DNA of 41,174 nt. It comes from Roseinatronobacter bogoriensis DSM 18756. Lineage in GTDB: Bacteria; Pseudomonadota; Alphaproteobacteria; Rhodobacterales; Rhodobacteraceae. Within the stretch, counting starts at the first letter, position 1, and each line of letters begins with the position of its first letter. The DNA lies in the NCBI RefSeq assembly GCF_004366635.1, contig NZ_SORN01000016.1:1-41174 (forward strand), given 5' to 3'. The notes below the pieces were generated by a model. That model saw nothing but the letters and a program-made list of their open reading frames with translations. It was not told the DNA's origin and ran no database searches. Position numbers and translations under genes: made by a program. Positions 14,934 through 22,884 of this stretch are shown piece by piece.

Positions 14934-16226
14934 ATGGACAATTATCTGGATCAGTCCCTTGAGGGACCCTTTAGTGCTGGCCATAGTGCCGGTTTTCGCG
15001 CCGTGTCTGCGGTCGCGACCCAGCATGATACGAAAACAGCCTTTGAGGAGATCCTTGCGCAGTTGTCGTTCAACCGTGCCGATCCGCCGGATTTTGTCAC
15101 ATTGCACTATGGGGCAGGGCGTCCTGCGCAATCTGTCTGGGAGAATGCCAAGGATGTATTTGGCGATGGGGCACTTCACGGTGGATCCTCTTGCCTGGGG
15201 GTAATGAGCGAGAAGGGTGCCGCGATCGAGAATGGCAATTCCATCGGGGTTTTTGCAATATGGGATCGTGAAGGTGCATATGGCACAGGGGCGTGTCCCT
15301 TGGGGCAGTCGCCGCGAAAAGCGGCCGCGATTGCCACGCGCGCGGCGCTACAACAGGCCGATCGCATGGGTGAAGCACCTGAGCTTGTCTGGCTGACTGC
15401 CGCGCCGGGGCATGAAGAAGAGGTGCTGCAAGGCATAAAAGACGTTGCCGGCGCGCCCGCGTTGATCATTGGTGGCAGTTCTGCCGATAATGACGTTAGC
15501 GGAAAATGGAGTCAGTTCACCGCCGAGGGCGCACATGCGGAAGCGGTGGTGGTTTCTGTCTTGTTCCCCTCGGTGCCGATTGGCTGCTCATTCGAGAGCG
15601 GCTATGCCCCGACAGAGCAGCACGGAACTATCACGCGCGCAGAAGGACGCAGCCTCTACAGCATTGATGGACGGCCCGCCGGAGAGGTTTATGCCGAGTG
15701 GACGAAGGGCGCTGTTCCGGTTCCCGCCGAAGGCAGTGCCTCTATCCTTGCACAGTCGACCATGTTTCCCTTGGGGCGCCGATTGACCCAAGTGGATAGC
15801 ATTGATTTTCACATTCTGGCGCATCCCGCAGTCGGCCATGCAGATGGCACGCTTGATTTATTCGCCGATCTGCAAGAAGGTCAAAAAGTCTGGTTGATGA
15901 ATGGGTCACAGGATAGTTTGGTTGAACGTGCAGGGCGGATTGCGTCGAAAAGCTATCGGCAGATTCCACAGGGGGTTTCCGGGGCGTTGATGATTTATTG
16001 CGGTGGGTGCATGCTTTCGGTGACAGAGCGTATGAACGAAGTCGCGGCTCAGGTCGCAGAGGGTCTGGAGCAAGCCCCCTTTCTTGGTGTCTTCAGCTTT
16101 GGCGAACAGGGTGAGACCCTTTCTGGTGGTTCCGAACACGGTAATCTGATGATTTCCTGTATCACCTTTGGTGTAGAGGGTGATTCGGACCCTACTTCCC
16201 GCCCCACAGATTTGGCCTATGTCTAG
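14934..16226 (+). CDS. FIST-domain sensory protein (NosP-like)
   Basis: A 430-residue soluble protein with FIST_N (about residues 45-240; GGSSCLGVMSEKG, ALIIGGSSADN) and FIST_C (about 245-410; APFLGVFSFGEQG near the end). FIST proteins are predicted ligand sensors; one studied member, NosP, senses nitric oxide and regulates a neighbouring histidine kinase. The C-terminal domain here has a CGGC motif (C356-C359, in MIYCGGCML), which could be redox- or metal-active. A palindrome GTCCC-TTGA-GGGAC lies inside the coding region at 14954-14967. The gene ends by overlapping the kinase start by 8 bases, so both are translated together. Ligand identity is inference. Confidence 0.85.
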   Translation: MDNYLDQSLEGPFSAGHSAGFRAVSAVATQHDTKTAFEEILAQLSFNRADPPDFVTLHYGAGRPAQSVWENAKDVFGDGALHGGSSCLGVMSEKGAAIENGNSIGVFAIWDREGAYGTGACPLGQSPRKAAAIATRAALQQADRMGEAPELVWLTAAPGHEEEVLQGIKDVAGAPALIIGGSSADNDVSGKWSQFTAEGAHAEAVVVSVLFPSVPIGCSFESGYAPTEQHGTITRAEGRSLYSIDGRPAGEVYAEWTKGAVPVPAEGSASILAQSTMFPLGRRLTQVDSIDFHILAHPAVGHADGTLDLFADLQEGQKVWLMNGSQDSLVERAGRIASKSYRQIPQGVSGALMIYCGGCMLSVTERMNEVAAQVAEGLEQAPFLGVFSFGEQGETLSGGSEHGNLMISCITFGVEGDSDPTSRPTDLAYV

Positions 16227-19200
16227 GTCTGAAGAGCTTCTTTCTGTTCTGGCAGATCGGGAGCGACTGCTTAAACAAGAGCGCATTTCGGCCCGTCATG
16301 CCAAGACGCTGTTTGCCGCGATTGATGCCCTGCATTCCAGTGAAGAGCCCGAGCAGGGTATCAAGCAGGTTCTGGAACTCACCCGAGATGCGACCGGGGC
16401 GACCCTCGCCGTTTTGTTGGTCACGGGCGAAAACGATACATTCAGGACCAAGCTGGCAACGGATCCTGGTTTCGGCCTGCCATCATGGCGGATCAAGCCG
16501 TCTATCTTGCAGCGCAAAAGGCGCGTGACAGACCTGTCCGAGACGGGGCTGTTTCCGGAAATGCCGCTTCAGGCCGGAGAGTTCCGGTCATGCTTGTCGG
16601 TGCCGGTCGAGGCACCGGACGAGGAACCGATGGTGATCTTGTTGCTGTCAGGCGAGGTGGCGAAATTCACCAGCGCGGATCTGGACCTTCTTCAGCGTAT
16701 CGCGAATCTGCTGAAAAATGTGTTTGACCGTATTCGCCTTGCACATCGCAATGCTGTGCTGGCGCGCATTGTGGACCGCAGTTCCAGTTCACCGCTAAGC
16801 AACTACTTTTCTGATTCTTCTTTCGATGTCCTGAGCAGGGCTTTTGCGCATGTTGTCGATTGGCAACGACATATCGTTGACATTGCCAACAACCTGCTGG
16901 ACGCGCGCAGCGAGGTTATCGACCCGGCCATAAACACCGCGCTCGCCCGGACCGGAAAACTTGCCCGGTCTGACAGGACCTATGTCTTTCGCTTGCGGCC
17001 CCCGGATCGGTTGGACAATACGCATGAATGGGTTGCCGATGGCATCGAACCCATGATCGATGAATTGCAGGATATGCCGGATTCGATGCTGGAGGATTGG
17101 CGCGGGCCATTCGAAGCCGGAGAGCCGGTCGATATACCCGACGTCAACGCGCTGCCCGAAGACTCTGTCGTGCGAGAGGTCTTGCAAATGCAGGGGATTC
17201 AGTCGCTTTTGGCGGTGCCCATGCGGTTGAATGGTAAGCTGACGGGGTTTGTCGGATATGATGCCGTGCGAAGCACCCGCAAATTCCTGCCGGTAGAGAT
17301 TGAATTGTTGCAGTCGGTGGCCAATGCGATAGGCGTGGTCATGGATCGTGCAGCCGCCGAGGCGCGGGCGCGCGATGCACATGCGCGTCTGCGCGAAGAA
17401 CGCGACAGGTTTCAGGCCACGCTTGCGGCAATTCCAGACCTGCTGCTGGAACTGGATGCCGAGGGGCGTTTCGTCAGTTATGGGGCCGGGGCGCAGCTAC
17501 CACCCGCCTATCCGCTGGAAGAGGTGCTTCACCGCCTGCCGGAAGAGGTGCTGCCTGCGCATCTTGCACAGCTTATGCGCAAGATCATGGCAACCGTGGA
17601 AAAAGAGGGCTATGCGAACGGCTTTCGGTATCCCATGGTTGTCGGTGGGGAACAGCGCTGGTTCGAAGTGTCTGCCGCAGGCAAATGCGCCCAGTCCGAG
17701 GGGGGCGGCGGGGGCGGGTTTGTTTTCCTGATCCATGATATTACCGAGTCCTATCGGCAACAGCGCCAGATCCAACGCCTCGGCCGCATTGCGGAACTGA
17801 CGTCAAACCTTGTCATCATTACGGATGCAGCAGGGCGGATCGACTGGGTCAACCCCGCCTTCGAGAGCCGGAGCGGGTGGAAACTGGCTGAGATCGAGGG
17901 CCGCAATCCAGCAGATTTCCTACAAACCGAAGAGACAGATCGCGACACGCTTCAGCGGATAAGCACGGCTTTGCGCGAGGGTAAGCCGGTTCAGGCCCAG
18001 TTGCTCAACCGCAATCGCGCCGGGGAAGATTACTGGATTGCAAAAGATATCCAGCCATTGACCGATGAGGAAGGGCGGCTGGACGGTTTTGTGTCTGTTC
18101 AGACAGACATAACGGAACTTCAGGAAGCGCATCAACGCGCACTTCGGGTGCGCGCCCTGGCGATGGAAACCGCAAGTGACGGGATCGCAATCAGTGATGC
18201 CAAGGGCGGCTATATTTTCATGAATGCAGCCCATAGAGAGATGTTCGGGGTCGAACCGCACGAAGATATCAGCCAGTTAAGCTGGCAGAACTTTGTATCG
18301 CCCGAAGAAAAATTCCGTTTCATGAAATATGAATGGCCAAAACTTGCGGCAACAGGGGCGTGGCGGGGTGAATTGACGGGGCTGCACCGCGATGGACGAC
18401 ATGTTCAGCAAGAAGTGACATTAAGCGTTGCCGATGACGGTGGTTTGGTTTGCTTCACGCGGGACATATCCGAAAAGCGAAGCCTTGAAATAGAACAAGC
18501 ACGCCTGCGCGATGATTTGCAGCTTGCCCAAAGGCGGGAAACGATCGCGCATCTGGCCTCCGGTGTCGCGCATGATCTTAACAATCTGGTTGCTGTTGTT
18601 TCTGGTACCGTGTCGCTACTTGAGGGGCAGTGCAAAGGCAGCGCTGAAATTCAATCCGGCCTGACCCGTATCAAGCGTGCAATGGATGCAGCACAAGACC
18701 TTGTTGCCGGCCTAAGAAGCAGCACCCGGCCCAAAGCAACTCGCGCCACGCTCGACTTGCGAAATGTCGTGTCAGAAGCAGTTGACCTTCTTGGCTCGGA
18801 ACGGCGCAAGAAACATGGGATCATGGTCGATTTTTCCGGTGCTGCTATGCCAGTGTGGGCAAACCAGACCGAGTTGCTGCAAGTTATCTTGAACCTTATG
18901 CTGAATGCCTGCGAATCTTCGGCTGATGGCACCAGCCATGTCAGCATCGCGATGGGCATGGGTAGTGATTGCATCCCGGCCCGGATGCCCGATGTTGGTG
19001 AACTGAATGCTGACTTGGGTTATTCAGTATTTCAGGTGTCCGATACAGGTGATGGTCTGGACCCGGAAATAGCGGATCGCTTGTTTGAGAGCCACGTTAC
19101 CACCAAGGGAAGTGCTGGCACCGGGATGGGGCTGGCGATCATTGCCGGAATATTGCGCGACAATGGGTGTGCCTTGTGGTTCGACAGCGTGCCGAAAAAA

Positions 19201-19653
19201 GGCGTTACAGTGACAGTCGCCTGGCCTGAGAAAGAGCCTCTCCCGAAGGATCGTGGCCACTTTGCCGAAAGAATTGCCAGTGCCGCAAAGCTGACCGGAC
19301 ACCATATCCTGGTTGTTGATGATGTCGAAGATGTTGGCGATGTGCTTTCAGAAATGCTGGAGACTGATGGTGCTGTAACTGTCGCAGTCTCGGACCCGCA
19401 AGAAGCGCTGGACCTTTTGGCAGAAAATCCCGGCCTATGGTCCGCAGTTGTGACGGATTTCGACATGATCGACATCACAGGTGTTGATATCGCCAAAGCG
19501 GCTGCGCGCCTTGATCCGCCGGTGCCCTGTGTTCTTGTGACGGCCTTGCCAGATCATGCCGCAAAGAATCGGCAGTTGTTTCACAGCATTTTGGCCAAGC
19601 CGGTAGAGGCGATTGCGCTGATCCGCCATGTCAGGGCGGCTGTTTCCGCCTGA
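16219..19653 (+). CDS. Hybrid sensor histidine kinase with GAF and PAS domains
   Basis: A 1144-residue cytoplasmic kinase without membrane segments. The order is a short coiled coil (1-35), GAF (about 35-185), a second GAF with an HTH-like/phytochrome-type sequence (about 200-375), three PAS modules (about 395-515, 523-645, 647-760), a dimerisation domain with H785 (GVAHDLNNLVAVVSG), an ATPase domain (N-box NLMLNACESS, G boxes DTGDGL and GTGMGLAI) and a C-terminal receiver (D1034-D1035, phosphoacceptor D1080, K1127). Start ATG 16219 (MSRSEELL) overlaps the FIST gene; an upstream reading would lie inside that gene. It most likely integrates FIST-bound and internal signals, then passes phosphate by way of its own receiver or directly to the LuxR regulator. 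PAS2 resembles a LOV core but lacks the photoactive Cys. Confidence 0.92.
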   Translation: MSRSEELLSVLADRERLLKQERISARHAKTLFAAIDALHSSEEPEQGIKQVLELTRDATGATLAVLLVTGENDTFRTKLATDPGFGLPSWRIKPSILQRKRRVTDLSETGLFPEMPLQAGEFRSCLSVPVEAPDEEPMVILLLSGEVAKFTSADLDLLQRIANLLKNVFDRIRLAHRNAVLARIVDRSSSSPLSNYFSDSSFDVLSRAFAHVVDWQRHIVDIANNLLDARSEVIDPAINTALARTGKLARSDRTYVFRLRPPDRLDNTHEWVADGIEPMIDELQDMPDSMLEDWRGPFEAGEPVDIPDVNALPEDSVVREVLQMQGIQSLLAVPMRLNGKLTGFVGYDAVRSTRKFLPVEIELLQSVANAIGVVMDRAAAEARARDAHARLREERDRFQATLAAIPDLLLELDAEGRFVSYGAGAQLPPAYPLEEVLHRLPEEVLPAHLAQLMRKIMATVEKEGYANGFRYPMVVGGEQRWFEVSAAGKCAQSEGGGGGGFVFLIHDITESYRQQRQIQRLGRIAELTSNLVIITDAAGRIDWVNPAFESRSGWKLAEIEGRNPADFLQTEETDRDTLQRISTALREGKPVQAQLLNRNRAGEDYWIAKDIQPLTDEEGRLDGFVSVQTDITELQEAHQRALRVRALAMETASDGIAISDAKGGYIFMNAAHREMFGVEPHEDISQLSWQNFVSPEEKFRFMKYEWPKLAATGAWRGELTGLHRDGRHVQQEVTLSVADDGGLVCFTRDISEKRSLEIEQARLRDDLQLAQRRETIAHLASGVAHDLNNLVAVVSGTVSLLEGQCKGSAEIQSGLTRIKRAMDAAQDLVAGLRSSTRPKATRATLDLRNVVSEAVDLLGSERRKKHGIMVDFSGAAMPVWANQTELLQVILNLMLNACESSADGTSHVSIAMGMGSDCIPARMPDVGELNADLGYSVFQVSDTGDGLDPEIADRLFESHVTTKGSAGTGMGLAIIAGILRDNGCALWFDSVPKKGVTVTVAWPEKEPLPKDRGHFAERIASAAKLTGHHILVVDDVEDVGDVLSEMLETDGAVTVAVSDPQEALDLLAENPGLWSAVVTDFDMIDITGVDIAKAAARLDPPVPCVLVTALPDHAAKNRQLFHSILAKPVEAIALIRHVRAAVSA

Positions 19654-20020
19654 TTTCCGTCCACGAAGTACACCGGAAAGTTGTTTGCCACTCCCTTTAG
19701 GGAGCTTGGTGATATTTCCCTCTTTCGGTTTCCCAAAGATCGCAAGCTGCAACCTATGGTCGTAACACATCCGTTTACCAAGATGTTAGTTTGGCTCATT
19801 AAGGTTAATATTGGCACCGTTCAGCTTGGGGAAACGCCGACGAGACATTGTAAATAAACAGTTATTTTTGTGATGCGCATCGCGCCCGGATTTCCCGGGA
19901 CTGAAGTGATCCCTTGAGGGTTGAACAACTCTCAGGTGTGCATGGCTGCGAGACTGTTGCAATGAAATTGTCGCCGAGCCTTTTTCTGTCGGACTACAAG
20001 CGGATGAAAGGAAGTTCGCA
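19654..20020. other. Region between kinase and receiver-like gene, with palindromes
   Basis: About 370 bases. CTCCC-TTTA-GGGAG at 19691-19704 follows the kinase stop and may be a weak terminator. A palindrome CCCTTGAGGG at 19911-19920 repeats the one inside the FIST gene. TTCCCGGGA near 19892 is another dyad. AAAGGAAG at 20007-20014 is a good ribosome-binding site for the following GTG. Confidence 0.5.
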
Positions 20021-20566
20021 GTGAAAATGTTTAATGAATGGTCAAAAGCCCAGGTCTTTCCAGCTGTCCGGGACGTGCAGTTCGCCAACGACCCAATGAC
20101 CCTCATTCCAGAAGATATTGAGCGCCTTCTGAACAAAATGATGGACCAGCTCGATACGGATCCGGTCACTGAAGCAAATGTCATGCTGCTGGGGTTCGAT
20201 GCGCAAGTAAAATTGCGTATGTGTGAAATGCTGACGCAGATAGATGTCGCGACCTTTGCATTTGGCAAAATTGCAGATTTCTTTTCCAAAACACCTGCGA
20301 TGGTACAGAAATATTCCACGATCATTCTGAACCTCGATGCGATAGATGACCTTATCTATGCCGTGGACACGTTATATAACTTCCGCTCCAGATACCCTGA
20401 AATCGCTGTTGTCCTTGTTTCTTCTGAGGTGCGCGGGGATGATCTTGGAAGAGAGCGTGCGGCAATCTGTGACGCAACGCTGCGTGCGCCGCTTACAACG
20501 CAGCGCCTGAAGGGTGCGCTTCAGAATGCGATTTCGCACAGGACAGGATCGCACGCAGAGCATTGA
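20021..20566 (+). CDS. Orphan receiver-like protein lacking key receiver residues
   Basis: A 181-residue protein. After an N-terminal segment of about 45 residues it has a receiver-like alternation of strands and helices: NVMLLGFDAQVKLRMCEML, then YSTIILNLDAIDDLIY, IAVVLVSSE and ATLRAPLTTQRLKGALQ. The acidic pair of the first strand is missing (LLGFDA), the acceptor site is ambiguous (NLDAID) and the conserved Lys-Pro is replaced by RAP. It thus looks like a pseudo-receiver, able to bind partners but not necessarily phosphorylated. Start GTG 20021 is supported by AAAGGAAG 6 bases upstream; an ATG at 20027 is the alternative. It follows the hybrid kinase gene and may modulate that pathway. No exact family is recognised. 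Confidence 0.75.
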   Translation: MKMFNEWSKAQVFPAVRDVQFANDPMTLIPEDIERLLNKMMDQLDTDPVTEANVMLLGFDAQVKLRMCEMLTQIDVATFAFGKIADFFSKTPAMVQKYSTIILNLDAIDDLIYAVDTLYNFRSRYPEIAVVLVSSEVRGDDLGRERAAICDATLRAPLTTQRLKGALQNAISHRTGSHAEH

Positions 20567-20741
20567 TCTGCGTTGCGGACTTCGGTTGGTTGCAACAAGA
20601 TGTGAAACGTAGGGCCGTGGCGCTGTGATGCGCGGCGGCCTTTGTTCTGCGCATAGGGCGGCTGAACGGCGGAATAATCCCGCAAAACTGCCGCAGGAAA
20701 TATCATGCTACCTGTAATGACGTTTGCGCCTGACTTTACTA
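20567..20741. other. Short spacer between receiver-like gene and convergent ureG
   Basis: The two genes converge here. I see no strong T-tailed hairpin. The GC-rich block at 20612-20645 is mildly self-complementary, but this is weak. Confidence 0.3.
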
Positions 20742-21371
20742 TCAGGCCGCAGGTTTTTGCAGGGTCAAGCCGCCCTCGCGTTGAAGGAAGGCGACAATTT
20801 CCTCAACGCCGAAACTGTCGCGCAGGCGTGCCAATACATATGGGCGCGTTCCACGGGCGGCGCGTGTATCTGCCTCTAGCTGCACCAGATCAACGCCGAC
20901 ATGGGGCGCAAGATCGGTCTTGTTTACGATCAGCAGATCAGATTTTGTCAATCCCGGCCCGCGTTTGCGTGGAATGTCCTGCCCTGCCGCCGTGTCGATG
21001 ACATAGATCGTCACATCTGCCAGTTCCGGTGAAAAGGTCGCGGCAAGATTGTCGCCGCCAGATTCGATCAGGATCAGGTCAAGTTCCGGGATGTTGCGGG
21101 TCAGATCCGCGACTGCGGCAAGGTTGATGCTGGCATCTTCTCGAATGGCGGTATGGGGGCAGCCGCCGGTTTCGACACCACGAATACGCTCGGCAGGCAG
21201 CACTTGTGCGCGCAGCAGCGCATCCGCATCTTCGCGGGTGTAGATGTCATTGGTAATGACCGCCAGCGAACAGCGCGACGCAAGCGCGCGCGCCAGTTTC
21301 TCGGTCAGAGTCGTCTTGCCCGCGCCCACAGGGCCACCGATGCCCACGCGCAGAGGTCCGTGTTTGCTCAT
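20742..21371 (-). CDS. ureG: Urease accessory GTPase UreG
   Basis: A 209-residue SIMIBI-class GTPase that powers nickel delivery to the urease active site. P-loop GGPVGAGKTTL is at residues 12-22, the metal-binding CPH motif is in VETGGCPHTAIRED, and NKTD gives guanine specificity. The length matches the family. It is the last gene of the operon; its ATG overlaps the ureF stop by 4 bases (ATGA). The urease operon order here is ureD-A-B-C-(DUF1127-like)-E-F-G. Confidence 0.97.
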   Translation of the reverse strand: MSKHGPLRVGIGGPVGAGKTTLTEKLARALASRCSLAVITNDIYTREDADALLRAQVLPAERIRGVETGGCPHTAIREDASINLAAVADLTRNIPELDLILIESGGDNLAATFSPELADVTIYVIDTAAGQDIPRKRGPGLTKSDLLIVNKTDLAPHVGVDLVQLEADTRAARGTRPYVLARLRDSFGVEEIVAFLQREGGLTLQKPAA

Positions 21372-22006
21372 GTTCGAAACAACCTTATTTCCTTGGTTTC
21401 ATGTTCCATTGCGGCCATATCGGCGCCCAGACAAGAATTGCCCAGATCGTCCATGCAGGCAAGGCTGGCGGCGTGTGCCGTCTTTTGGACCAGTGGCAGC
21501 AATCTAGCCAGAACGCCATGCCCCTCGCCTTGCCCCAAAGGCACATGCCGGATCCCGATCGTGATGAGATTGGTCAGAAATGTTTGCAGATAGAACGCAA
21601 TCACCGTTTGTGGTGGCAAGCCAAGGGGCAGGGCGGCTTCGGCCACAGCAATGGGCAGCGCGCGGGGGCAAAGGTCGCGGCCCGTGATCTGCCCCACTGT
21701 TCTTGCAAAAGCAGCGCCCTGCTCGCGTGTTTCCTGCATACGTTCGGCACAGGGTTGCAAGGCATCGCACAGCGCATCCAGCGCAGTCAGGTCAGCGCCG
21801 TCACGCAGTGCACAAGCCAGCAGCACCGCATCCTGCCACCCGCTGCCAAAGCGCAAAACGTCAGCCAGCCACAGTTCCAGCCCGGATGCGTCGGATACTT
21901 CGGCGCGGGCGACCACCTGTTCCAGCCCGTGGCTATAGGCGAATGCCCCTGTTGGAAAGGCAGGGGACAGCCAGTGCTGCAATGTCAGGGTTTCTGTGGC
22001 CAGCAT
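21368..22006 (-). CDS. ureF: Urease accessory protein UreF
   Basis: A 212-residue helical protein that forms the UreD-UreF-UreG activation complex on apo-urease. It has the early LSPAFPTGAFAYSHGLE motif of UreF, and the C-terminal part (SCLGADMAAMEHETKEIRLF) matches the family tail. The start follows the ureE stop by 2 bases and the stop overlaps ureG. It probably acts as a GTPase regulator for UreG and helps form the nickel tunnel with UreD. Confidence 0.93.
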   Translation of the reverse strand: MLATETLTLQHWLSPAFPTGAFAYSHGLEQVVARAEVSDASGLELWLADVLRFGSGWQDAVLLACALRDGADLTALDALCDALQPCAERMQETREQGAAFARTVGQITGRDLCPRALPIAVAEAALPLGLPPQTVIAFYLQTFLTNLITIGIRHVPLGQGEGHGVLARLLPLVQKTAHAASLACMDDLGNSCLGADMAAMEHETKEIRLFRT

Positions 22007-22008
22007 GG

Positions 22009-22509
22009 TTAATGCGCATGGGCATGATCGTGGTCATGGTCATGAGAATGGCCATGCGCCGAACCGTGATCATGTCCCATTGTGCGCCCGTGCCCATATG
22101 CGCCGCCCTCTGGGGTGAAGGGGCCGGTCAGGTGGCGCATCCGCGCCCCAAGCTGCGCAAGCATTGCTTCGATCACATGGTCATGGCGTATCAACAGGCG
22201 GTTTTCTTCGATCTGGCAAGGCGTATGGCGGTTGCCGATATGCCATGCCAGACGCGCCAGATCACCTGTCACCTCGACCAGACTTTCGTCAGCGGGAACA
22301 ATTTCCAATGTGGTGCCATCCTCCAACTCGAACCCCCACCACTCATCCAGATTGGTGACTTCGGCCAGATCCACCAGAAAGCCGCGGCCCTGTGCCGTCA
22401 TCAGGCGTTTGCGACGCATCAGGCGGGCGTCATAATCCAGTATGACGGACCCATCGCAATGTTCGGGTTTCGATTTCAGCAAACGGCGAAGGGGGGGGAG
22501 GTCGGTCAT
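22009..22509 (-). CDS. ureE: Urease nickel metallochaperone UreE with His-rich tail
   Basis: A 166-residue dimeric chaperone that passes Ni2+ to UreG. The central domain has the typical WHIGNRHTPCQIEENRLLIR and DHVIEAML region, with the conserved metal-binding His. After GPFTPEGGAYGHG comes a His/Asp-rich tail with about a dozen His (HDHGSAHGHSHDHDHDHAHAH is split among residues 145-166), as in some enterobacterial UreE. Start ATG 22509 overlaps the stop of the upstream small gene (ATGA), indicating coupled translation. Confidence 0.95.
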   Translation of the reverse strand: MTDLPPLRRLLKSKPEHCDGSVILDYDARLMRRKRLMTAQGRGFLVDLAEVTNLDEWWGFELEDGTTLEIVPADESLVEVTGDLARLAWHIGNRHTPCQIEENRLLIRHDHVIEAMLAQLGARMRHLTGPFTPEGGAYGHGRTMGHDHGSAHGHSHDHDHDHAHAH

Positions 22510-22751
22510 GAAACACCTGTGTGAAAGAGGTCGCGGTAAACATGTGCGGGCAGGTCGTTGCGCGACAAGCCCATAGATCGCAACGCGCCATCGGGCAGGG
22601 CGGCAAGCCGCGCAAATTCTGCCTCGCGGGCGGGGCGGTCAAGCGCGGGGTTGCAGCCAAGGCCAGTTCCGGCAAGAAACCAGTCAAGCTGCAAGGACTG
22701 GCGCGGGCTGAGCCGGGAATTTGCGGGACGAAGCGGCATCGGCATCTCCAT
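22506..22751 (-). CDS. Small DUF1127-like protein inside the urease operon
   Basis: An 81-residue protein placed between ureC and ureE. Its C-terminal 35 residues (EFARLAALPDGALRSMGLSR, then NDLPAHVYRD) resemble the DUF1127/YjiS helical motif, L..L.D..L..GLSR.D. The N-terminal part (MEMPMPLRPANSRLSPRQSL) is unlike a longer known domain. A GGGAGG motif lies 14 to 19 bases before ATG 22751, somewhat far; ATG at 22745 is also possible. Its stop overlaps ureE by 4 bases, so it is co-translated with the accessory genes. DUF1127 proteins are small and often tied to RNA or phosphate metabolism; no role in urease is known to me. Confidence 0.6.
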   Translation of the reverse strand: MEMPMPLRPANSRLSPRQSLQLDWFLAGTGLGCNPALDRPAREAEFARLAALPDGALRSMGLSRNDLPAHVYRDLFHTGVS

Positions 22752-22884
22752 CAGGCATAGGACACCCTCCCTGATAGAGATATAACATGAATATTCCGTG
22801 CTGGCTGCGGCTGGCCTGTTCACATTTTGCTGCGGTGCAGAAAGGCCACATTGCCGGTGCGGATTTATGCGCATTATTCGGCCC

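Noticed and set aside
17780..18120. LOV photoreceptor domain in the hybrid kinase
   Set aside because: The motif GRNPADFLQ is LOV-like but lacks the Cys needed for flavin adduct formation (GRNCRFLQ), so it is an ordinary PAS.
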